The translations under genes and the position numbers were made by a program. Below the pieces are notes generated by a model. That model was not told the origin of the DNA. It was given only the letters and a program-made list of their open reading frames with translations, and ran no database searches. From contig JAFPPJ010000138.1 in assembly GCA_017410745.1 (NCBI GenBank), forward strand, positions 1 through 6,849: a DNA stretch of 6,849 nucleotides, given 5' to 3'. This document shows, one piece after another, positions 1 to 4,354 of this stretch. Within the stretch, counting starts at the first letter, position 1; each line of letters starts with the position of its first letter. The stretch comes from Oscillospiraceae bacterium. GTDB lineage: Bacteria; Bacillota; Clostridia; Oscillospirales; Ruminococcaceae.

Positions 1-166
1 AAATACAAGTGGCAAGAATTACTATGACCGTTCCGGTCGGACAGACTCAAAGGCGGCTGCAGGCTCAGCCTGCTTTTATCATATATTATCTGCAAATACA
101 AGTGGCAAGAATTACTATGACCGATCCAATCGGACAGACTCAAAGGTGGGTGCAGGCTCAGCCTGC
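1..166. repeat. Two direct copies of a 73-bp repeat, 93-bp period
   Basis: Positions 1-73 and 94-166 match at 68 of 73 bases. The differences are t31/a124, gg35-36/aa128-129, c54/t147 and c57/g150. Each copy holds two small hairpins. One is a perfect 6-bp stem with a 3-base loop (59-73 and 152-166, GCAGGC-TCA-GCCTGC). The other is a 5-bp stem at 26-38 in the first copy and at 121-133, in a shifted register, in the second. The 93-bp period is 31 codons, so an open frame stays in phase across both copies. The window begins exactly at a copy boundary, so more copies may lie upstream. This could be the coding tail of a repeat protein or a non-coding intergenic repeat. Confidence 0.92.
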
Positions 167-196
167 GTATACAAAAAACAATTGCGGAAATTGTAG
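2..196 (+). CDS. Possible 3' end of a repeat-containing gene (5' end outside window)
   Basis: The frame beginning at base 2 is open from the window edge to a TAG at 194-196, giving 64 residues. It reads as two 31-residue units, each starting NTSGKNYYDRS and containing RTDSK and AGSAC, then a basic tail ending KKQLRKL. The pattern T-S-G, aromatic, D-R-S, R resembles, from memory, short Gly/Ser/Tyr tandem modules found in the tails of some gut-bacterial proteins. That likeness is only suggestive. A second forward frame (9-230) is also open through the repeats, as expected from the 93-bp period, so frame choice is uncertain. No start codon or ribosome binding site can be judged because the beginning is missing. 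The stretch could equally be non-coding or a decayed gene end. Confidence 0.33.
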   Translation, partial: NTSGKNYYDRSGRTDSKAAAGSACFYHILSANTSGKNYYDRSNRTDSKVGAGSACVYKKQLRKL

Positions 197-209
197 ACGT
201 TTCACAATT
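178..209. promoter_or_regulatory. Operator-like cluster of three ACAATT half-sites
   Basis: ACAATT (178-183) and AATTGT (189-194) form a perfect inverted repeat with a 5-base spacer. A third half-site, ACAATT, lies at 204-209 and overlaps the -35 box at 208-213. This spacing suits a repressor or activator site controlling the SUKH/sigma-factor unit. The first two arms could instead form a weak AT-rich hairpin behind the upstream reading frame, but no U-tract follows. No binding protein can be named from the sequence. Confidence 0.35.
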
Positions 210-236
210 GCATTTATCATGTCAAGCTGATAAAAT
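208..236 (+). promoter_or_regulatory. Sigma-A type promoter for the SUKH/sigma-factor unit
   Basis: A -35 box TTGCAT (208-213), a 17-base spacer and a -10 box TAAAAT (231-236) predict transcription start near 243. The leader to the ATG at 307 would be about 64 bases. It contains a second Shine-Dalgarno-like GGAGG near 246-250 and a five-codon mini-frame (251-265) whose TGA overlaps an in-frame ATG at 262. Confidence 0.7.
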
Positions 237-306
237 GTATATACCGGAGGATGATAGCCCGATGAGATCCATATGCGGCTCCGGGCGATACAACAGGAGG
301 AATACT

Positions 307-819
307 ATGAGTCTGTTTGATGGAGTTGACCTTAGTCAGCTGTTTGACAATGAAAGTGAATACGGTGAAAGATCAAGGTTCGGTGAATTGACGGAAGCCG
401 TGATACAGAGAGCCGAGGCAAAGATGGGATATAAGCTGTCGCCTGCATACAGGGAACTGCTGAACTACCAGAACGGCGGCATGATAAGCGATGACCTCGA
501 TGAGAGCTGGCTCACGACTATCTATGGCATAGACCCGGAAGGAGAGTCGGGCAGCGCCCTTGAAAAAATGTTCGACAACTGGAGATATGAATGGGAATAT
601 CCAGATATAGGAATACCCTTCGGAGAGACCCAGTCCGCAGGCCATGACATGTATTATATGGATTACCGTTCGGTCAGTGACAAGGGCGAGCCGAGGATCA
701 TAAGGGTGGAAAATGAGAGCGAAGATGATATCAGCTATTACTTTGTGGCAGATGATCTGGTGGAGTTCATAAAGCTCATACTTGAAAATGAGGAGATAGA
801 GGAAACTCCGCTCGACTGA
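307..819 (+). CDS. SUKH (SMI1/KNR4) family protein
   Basis: This encodes 170 residues that match the SMI1/KNR4 (SUKH) pattern over nearly the whole length. Residues 33-58 carry the helix with GYKLSPAYRELL and then NGG. Residues 101-121 carry IGIPFGETQSAGHD and an MDYR strand. Residues 126-135 carry KGEPRIIRV, and the last helix is ADDLVEFIKLIL (148-159). There is no signal peptide or membrane segment, so it should be cytoplasmic. In bacteria the family includes many immunity proteins against secreted polymorphic toxins, but orphan copies are common and no toxin gene is visible here. The start at 307 is chosen for AGGAGG at 295-300, six bases upstream. In-frame ATGs at 235 and 262 are worse placed, and a longer TTG start lies inside the -35 box. 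The next gene starts 64 bases downstream with no clear terminator between, so co-transcription is likely. Confidence 0.88.
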   Translation: MSLFDGVDLSQLFDNESEYGERSRFGELTEAVIQRAEAKMGYKLSPAYRELLNYQNGGMISDDLDESWLTTIYGIDPEGESGSALEKMFDNWRYEWEYPDIGIPFGETQSAGHDMYYMDYRSVSDKGEPRIIRVENESEDDISYYFVADDLVEFIKLILENEEIEETPLD

Positions 820-883
820 CATACCCAACCTTTTGGATTTTCTCTGCACTATATATATGAAAACGCTTCCGGAGGCCTTTCAT

Positions 884-2506
884 ATGGATAAAGCAACAGC
901 AGACAAGAAAATATTTGAGTACCGCGACAGGATATTCGGCTTCGCACTTGATAAGGTGCGCAATATAGATCAGGCGCAGGAGCTTGCATCCGATATCATC
1001 TATGAGGTGTACCGCTCGTTCCTCAGACCCGCCCATATCGCAAATCCAGACGGGTATGTATACCGCATATCGAGAAATGTGTGGGCGAAATTCGTCCATA
1101 ATCTCGAAACGGGCAGGCAGTTCGAGGATATCAGCACTATGGAGATAGCTGCTCCCGAGCATGATGATGAGGACGACAGGATGAGAGAGATCCTGCGCCG
1201 TGAGATAGGCTGTCTTTCAGACAGGCAGAGGATCATAATATATATGTTCTACTATGATAAACTGCCCGTGAATGAGATCGCAAAGCGGCTTGAAATATCC
1301 GCAGGTACTGTGAAATGGCATTTGTCTGACGCACGAGAAAAACTAAAAGAGGGTATAGATATGAACACAGAGAAGGATCTTCAGATAAATCCCGTTTATT
1401 TCACCGAGATGGGGCACAGCGGCTACATAGGCAGCAAGGGCGACACGGCAGATGTATTTGATTCATGCATCAGGATGAACATTGCATGGGCTTGCTATCA
1501 TCAGCCCTGCACTCTTGCGGAGATATCCCGCCAGATAGGGATACCGTCGGTGTATGTGGCAGACCAGTTGAAGGCTCTGGTGGATTTCGGCTTCATTGAC
1601 AGGCTCGACAACTCCAGAGATCCAAAATACCGCACCAATATGCTGATAGATGATCTTCGTGATACCGACGGCGACGAGGAACGGGACAGGATATTCGACG
1701 AGGCCGCTTCGATGATCGCAGAGAAGTTCATGCCAAAGGTGTTCGCAGATCTTGAACAGTCGGAGGATCACTGGGGGATGAGCTGTGACGGCGACGATCT
1801 GAATTTCATCAAGTATACTGCGGTGATGCTTGCCCTGAGGAAGCTCAGGATAAGTGCATCCGATGTGAGCAGGTATGCGGTGGAACGTCCCGACGGCGGC
1901 TGCTTCGTTGCCTATGCGGGCGTGGCCGATGACAGCTTTAAGCCCGCACCGGACAGATACTGGAGCTGCGGCGATATGACAAGAGAATGCATAGACGGCG
2001 ATCCCATCTCCGACAATGCCGCACTTTCCGTGGACTGCTGCTATGCAGACAGGCAGGGGAGATGGCGCGACAATCTTGACAGCGACTGGGACTCTCTCAC
2101 TAAATTCATCAACCGCGGCAAGGACAGCCTTGCCCCCGAGGAATACAAGCGCCTTGTGGACAAGGGCTATGTGTATGAGGACAGGGTACAGCCCGTTATA
2201 GTCAGGGTGGATGCCGGCAGACTGGCAGACAGCCTTTATGACTATCCCGAGGACAGGATCACCGTCCCCGAGGAGATAAGGGCGCTCTGCTCCGAAGTCG
2301 ATAAGAAATTCACAGACCTCTGTCTGAATAAGCATCCCGCGCATATGCACGGACTTATCAGGGCGTTCTATACAAACATCCTCGGTGCAATGACGATGCT
2401 CCCCCGTGTTGTGGAAAAGCTGCTCGAGAGCGGACAGCTCCGCCCCCTTACGGATATACAGAAAAAGAGCGTGTTCTCCGTGCTGTTTATCAGCAGGCAG
2501 AGCTGA
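884..2506 (+). CDS. ECF-like sigma-70 factor with long C-terminal wHTH extension
   Basis: A 540-residue protein. Residues 8-72 look like sigma region 2 (RIFGFALDKV, then NPDGYVYRISRNVWAKF). Residues 101-158 look like region 4, with LSDRQRIIIYMFYY and the helix-turn-helix VNEIAKRLEISAGTVKWHL. A normal ECF factor ends there, at about 160-200 residues. This one continues with a winged-HTH-like segment (about 198-245, LAEISRQIGIP, LKALVDFGFIDRL) and some 295 residues I cannot assign. Eleven of its twelve cysteines lie after residue 160, including C362, C369, C385 and C386, with an HPAHMH patch at 484-489. No anti-sigma gene or membrane segment is present, so the extension may itself sense a signal and control the sigma part; this is inference. 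The start at 884 has GGAGG at 871-875, eight bases upstream. Earlier in-frame starts (TTG 833, ATG 857) have no such site. Confidence 0.9.
   Translation: MDKATADKKIFEYRDRIFGFALDKVRNIDQAQELASDIIYEVYRSFLRPAHIANPDGYVYRISRNVWAKFVHNLETGRQFEDISTMEIAAPEHDDEDDRMREILRREIGCLSDRQRIIIYMFYYDKLPVNEIAKRLEISAGTVKWHLSDAREKLKEGIDMNTEKDLQINPVYFTEMGHSGYIGSKGDTADVFDSCIRMNIAWACYHQPCTLAEISRQIGIPSVYVADQLKALVDFGFIDRLDNSRDPKYRTNMLIDDLRDTDGDEERDRIFDEAASMIAEKFMPKVFADLEQSEDHWGMSCDGDDLNFIKYTAVMLALRKLRISASDVSRYAVERPDGGCFVAYAGVADDSFKPAPDRYWSCGDMTRECIDGDPISDNAALSVDCCYADRQGRWRDNLDSDWDSLTKFINRGKDSLAPEEYKRLVDKGYVYEDRVQPVIVRVDAGRLADSLYDYPEDRITVPEEIRALCSEVDKKFTDLCLNKHPAHMHGLIRAFYTNILGAMTMLPRVVEKLLESGQLRPLTDIQKKSVFSVLFISRQS
1348..1363 (+). 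promoter_or_regulatory. Internal ribosome binding site and ATG at the sigma/extension junction
   Basis: AGAGGG (1348-1353) lies seven bases before an in-frame ATG at 1361, which is Met160 of the sigma factor. It falls directly after sigma region 4. Initiation here would give a 381-residue product with only the winged HTH and the unknown C-terminal region. It may instead be a relic of a fusion between two adjacent genes, or chance. Confidence 0.35.
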
Positions 2507-2548
2507 TGTATCCCATATCCCTTGGATTAGCCGGGATCATATGATGAG

Positions 2549-2598
2549 CAGGCAGTGCCTATGTCAGCCGCCTTTGGCGGCAGGGTACTGCCTGTTTT
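2549..2598 (+). terminator. Two-tier hairpin terminator after the sigma-factor gene
   Basis: The outer stem pairs 2549-2559 with 2584-2594, eleven base pairs including one G-U. The inner stem is GCCGCC-TTT-GGCGGC (2567-2581). TTTT follows at 2595-2598. The structure sits 42 bases after the stop codon and fits rho-independent termination on the plus strand. On the minus strand no T-run follows, so it is less convincing there, but it may also slow convergent transcripts. Confidence 0.85.
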
Positions 2599-2601
2599 AT
2601 A

Positions 2602-2630
2602 TCTCTCCATGACCTTGTAAAACGGAGAGA
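2602..2630 (-). terminator. Weak hairpin after the phosphatase-like gene
   Basis: A 7-bp stem, TCTCTCC (2602-2608) with GGAGAGA (2624-2630), lies just beyond the minus-strand TAG at 2632-2634. The minus strand continues with TATAAAAC rather than a U-tract, so it is a poor intrinsic terminator alone. It may work together with the larger hairpin next to it. Confidence 0.25.
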
Positions 2631-2631
2631 G

Positions 2632-2949
2632 CTATATGTATTCTCCCACGCAGCTTTCGAGTATGTCCTGCAGCTCATCGTCCATATACCCGTATTCATC
2701 GGGGATGTTGAGCGTTATCGTATCCTTGCCGCAAAGCTCATCGGAGAAGCGTTCGCGTATCCTGCGCAGATGCTTTTTCTCAAAGCAGAATATGATATCC
2801 GCCCATTTTATCATCCCTGCAGTGACCTTTATCCTTGCGTTGCTCTCAGTCCCCGCAGACCTGACGGAGTGACCGTTCACCCCGTCAAACATCCTTTCGG
2901 CGGTAAGACTTCTTCTCTTGTTCTGACTGCAGATAAACAGTATATTCAT
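2632..2949 (-). CDS. Low-molecular-weight protein tyrosine phosphatase-like protein (short form)
   Basis: This encodes 105 residues beginning MNILFICSQNKRRS. The phosphatase signature C-x5-R-S is present as C7, R13 and S14 directly after the first beta strand, as in low-molecular-weight tyrosine phosphatases and arsenate reductases. RSAGTES (30-36) matches the second conserved stretch of the fold. The protein is about 40-50 residues shorter than classical members and fits the compact 'predicted tyrosine phosphatase' group. Near the C-terminus it has LNIPDEYGYMDDEL (80-93). By my memory of the group, the first residue of that motif is usually Asp, here Asn81, so the general acid may be D84 or activity may be altered. 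The start lies 14 bases after the HD gene's stop and has only a weak GAGG about 12 bases upstream, so translational coupling is likely. The real substrate is unknown. Confidence 0.83.
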   Translation of the reverse strand: MNILFICSQNKRRSLTAERMFDGVNGHSVRSAGTESNARIKVTAGMIKWADIIFCFEKKHLRRIRERFSDELCGKDTITLNIPDEYGYMDDELQDILESCVGEYI

Positions 2950-2963
2950 ATCAGCAGGCAGCC

Positions 2964-3551
2964 TCAGTTCATGGCTGCGTTTATCGTGTCCTCGCTTGCC
3001 GCCATAGCCTGCAAGGTCAGTTCAAGCAGACGATCGAGCTCCCAGCCAAGCAGTGCCGCACCGCGCTCTATGACCTCACGCGAGCAGCCCGCCGCAAAGC
3101 CCTTGCTCTTGTACTTCTTCTTCAGGAACTTCAGCTCCATATCCTTTGTGCTCTTAGACGGCCTCATAAGCGCCGCAGCCCATATAAGACCGGTGAGCTC
3201 ATCCACCGCAAAGAGCACCTTCTCCATCTCATGTACGGGCTCAATATCTATCGTAGTGCAGTTGCACACCGTGATGCCGGATGCGTGGGAGCATACAGAG
3301 TGTATGATATCTTCGTCCACGCCGCCCTCCCTCAGCAGTTCCGGCGCTATAAGGCAGTGCTCATCGGGATACAGCTCAAAGTCTATGTCATGGAGAAGTC
3401 CCACGATGCCCCAGTGCTCCGCCTCTGCGGAGTATCCGAGCTTGTCTGCATACCACTTCATCACAGCCTCAACCGTGAGTGCGTGCTGTATGTGGAACGG
3501 CTCCTTGTTGTATCTCTTTAACAGCACAAAGGCTTCATCTCTTGTGATCAT
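2964..3551 (-). CDS. HD-domain hydrolase (predicted phosphohydrolase)
   Basis: A 195-residue protein with the HD metal-binding pattern: H23 in the first helix (QHALTVEAVM), H54-D55 in GLLHDIDFELYP, and D117 in FAVDELTGL. HCLIAPELL and SHASGI fit the family's middle helices. Late conserved stretches include ALMRPSKSTKDMELKFLKKK (127-146) and FAAGCSREVIERGAALLG (152-169). Length and order match a widespread group of small predicted HD-superfamily hydrolases in Firmicutes, whose substrate is, as far as I know, not established. There is no signal peptide or membrane segment. The start has GGAGG at 3556-3560, four bases upstream. It is the first gene of a two-gene unit with the tyrosine phosphatase-like gene and has its own consensus promoter, so strong basal expression is expected. 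Confidence 0.88.
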   Translation of the reverse strand: MITRDEAFVLLKRYNKEPFHIQHALTVEAVMKWYADKLGYSAEAEHWGIVGLLHDIDFELYPDEHCLIAPELLREGGVDEDIIHSVCSHASGITVCNCTTIDIEPVHEMEKVLFAVDELTGLIWAAALMRPSKSTKDMELKFLKKKYKSKGFAAGCSREVIERGAALLGWELDRLLELTLQAMAASEDTINAAMN

Positions 3552-3604
3552 ATTTCCTCCGTATATGTCATTCCTATCGGGATATGTTCTTACAGAATAT
3601 ATAC

Positions 3605-3633
3605 ATTATATCAGATACATCATACCGTGTCAA
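3605..3633 (-). promoter_or_regulatory. Perfect consensus sigma-A promoter for the HD/phosphatase unit
   Basis: Read on the minus strand, TTGACA (3633-3628), a 17-base spacer and TATAAT (3610-3605) match consensus exactly. The base pattern TGA just before TATAAT adds an extended -10 element. Transcription should start near 3598, leaving a leader of about 47 bases before the ATG at 3551. Confidence 0.95.
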
Positions 3634-3650
3634 CATCGACTGTATCGCAG

Positions 3651-3688
3651 AAAACAGGGACAAATGCGCAAAAACACGCACTTGCCCC
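3651..3688 (-). terminator. Hairpin with G-U pairs, probable terminator of the membrane-protein gene
   Basis: On the minus strand, 3688-3677 (GGGGCAAGTGCG) pairs with 3668-3657 (CGCATTTGTCCC). This gives twelve unbroken pairs, two of them G-U, around an 8-base U-rich loop. Those two positions would be A-C mismatches in a plus-strand RNA, so the minus strand is the likely sense. TGTTTTC follows, a short U-tract. It sits just before the next minus-strand promoter (-35 at 3628-3633), where insulation would be useful. Confidence 0.5.
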
Positions 3689-3719
3689 CTGCTTTTTTTA
3701 CAAAAACGGACACCTGCCC
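3669..3719. repeat. Imperfect 19-bp direct repeat, 32-bp period
   Basis: Positions 3669-3687 (CAAAAACACGCACTTGCCC) and 3701-3719 (CAAAAACGGACACCTGCCC) agree at 15 of 19 bases. The first copy overlaps the loop and right arm of the adjacent hairpin. This suggests local duplication of a terminator-like element. No function is evident. Confidence 0.4.
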
Positions 3720-3763
3720 TCCCGAAATCACTTTTTTTTCTTTCGGATGTAAAATTTCGGGAG
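3719..3763. repeat. 10-bp perfect inverted repeat in the intergenic gap
   Basis: CTCCCGAAAT (3719-3728) and ATTTCGGGAG (3754-3763) are perfect arms around a 25-base loop that contains a run of eight T on the plus strand. A smaller hairpin, AACGCA-CAA-TGCGTT, lies at 3778-3792. Both fall between the stop codon of the membrane-protein gene and the HD-gene promoter. They could act as 3' RNA structures for the minus-strand transcript. Neither has a good U-tract on that strand. Confidence 0.5.
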
Positions 3764-3816
3764 CGGCTTTTGTATGAAACGCACAATGCGTTCTCCTGCT
3801 TCAAAGCACTGAGGTC

Positions 3817-4134
3817 CTATATGCCCATAGCTGCTTTGAAAAGGAATTCTGTCGCAAAAAAACATATCACATGGATGATGACAAGTATGCAAAATATGAC
3901 GTATTCCTTTTCGGACGGCTTTTCCTCTTTGAGCATATAGATATAATGTATGGTGAGTATCGCAAAGACGATATACTGGATATAGAAGCACCGCAGAAAT
4001 AACATGAGGCTCCTCGGTATAAGAGGTGAGCTCAGCACTGCGCTTATGATATACAGCACCCGTATGTATCTCATTTCCTCGTCCGCAGCATTTCTTCTGC
4101 TTTCTTCATGCCCCTGTTCTTTTTTATCGGCCAT
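3817..4134 (-). CDS. Small integral membrane protein of unknown function
   Basis: This encodes 105 residues that I do not recognise as a named family. The first 22 residues are strongly charged (MADKKEQGHEESRRN, then DEEMR). Three hydrophobic segments follow at about 23-42, 44-67 and 78-99, joined by a short Arg-containing turn and a Lys/Glu loop (KEEKPSEKE, 69-77). There is no cleavable signal peptide. The charge pattern would place the N-terminus and the second loop on the cytoplasmic side only if the second and third segments both cross the membrane. The start is well supported by AAGGAG five bases upstream and an exact consensus promoter. It is a single-gene unit, divergent from the operon starting at 4355 and separated from the HD gene by hairpins. 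Confidence 0.78.
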   Translation of the reverse strand: MADKKEQGHEESRRNAADEEMRYIRVLYIISAVLSSPLIPRSLMLFLRCFYIQYIVFAILTIHYIYMLKEEKPSEKEYVIFCILVIIHVICFFATEFLFKAAMGI

Positions 4135-4178
4135 ATACTCTCCTTTTAGGTTAACGATAGTTATATTTCAATAGACAT

Positions 4179-4207
4179 ATTATATACCATAACGGAGGCG
4201 CTGTCAA
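4179..4207 (-). promoter_or_regulatory. Perfect consensus sigma-A promoter for the membrane-protein gene
   Basis: On the minus strand, TTGACA (4207-4202), a 17-base spacer and TATAAT (4184-4179) match consensus exactly, without a TG extension. Start of transcription would be near 4172, about 37 bases before the ATG at 4134. Confidence 0.94.
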
Positions 4208-4231
4208 GATATGCCGCTGATATTTCACCGA

Positions 4232-4283
4232 TTTTTCATGTCCGATGCTCCCGATTCCGATTCCGGCAGGATCGTTTTTCATG
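4232..4283. repeat. Paired TTTTTCATG boxes in the divergent control region
   Basis: TTTTTCATG occurs at 4232-4240 and 4275-4283, 43 bases apart (about four helical turns), between the two divergent promoters. Each is preceded by a CGAT or ATCG tetramer, and a GATTCCGATTCC tandem lies between them. The spacing would suit a protein controlling one or both directions. A chance origin in a T-rich stretch is possible. Confidence 0.25.
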
Positions 4284-4295
4284 AATCTGTTTCTA

Positions 4296-4324
4296 TTGCA
4301 ACCGCAGCGCCTTTGTGCTATAAT
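4296..4324 (+). promoter_or_regulatory. Sigma-A type promoter for the three-gene operon
   Basis: TTGCAA (4296-4301), a 17-base spacer and a perfect TATAAT (4319-4324) predict a start near 4331 and a leader of about 24 bases. This position also argues against the longer in-frame start at 4211, which would lie well upstream of the RNA's 5' end. Confidence 0.85.
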
Positions 4325-4354
4325 CATATCAACATCAGGAAAGGAAGTGGCGAA

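Noticed and set aside
9..230. Forward frame starting GTG at 9, also containing the repeat
   Set aside because: It is open because the repeat period is a multiple of three. It lacks a ribosome binding site, runs through the -35 box of the promoter at 208-236, and is less protein-like than the frame from base 2.
833..861. Promoter TTGGAT-17-TATGAA before the sigma-factor gene
   Set aside because: The boxes are weak, and transcription would begin only a few bases before the ribosome binding site at 871. Read-through from the SUKH gene is simpler.
1463..2350. Long minus-strand frame opposite the sigma factor
   Set aside because: It lies wholly inside a well-supported gene, and its translation has no recognisable motif. 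It is an antisense shadow.
2770..3777. Long plus-strand frame opposite the HD and phosphatase-like genes
   Set aside because: Its serine-rich, low-complexity translation has no domain, while both minus-strand genes show catalytic motifs, promoters and ribosome binding sites.
3574..3804. Minus-strand frame in the gap before the HD gene
   Set aside because: It starts with TTG without a ribosome binding site, spans the hairpins, and covers the perfect promoter. The gap is better read as non-coding.
3800..3840. 9-bp inverted repeat TTCAAAGCA/TGCTTTGAA across the membrane-gene stop codon
   Set aside because: A perfect 9-bp repeat with a 23-base loop is about what chance allows in a window this size, and no U-tract follows.
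4211..4354. 48-residue N-terminal extension of the acidic protein
   Set aside because: It would start upstream of the TTGCAA-17-TATAAT promoter, has no ribosome binding site, and its translation is unlike the rest of the protein.
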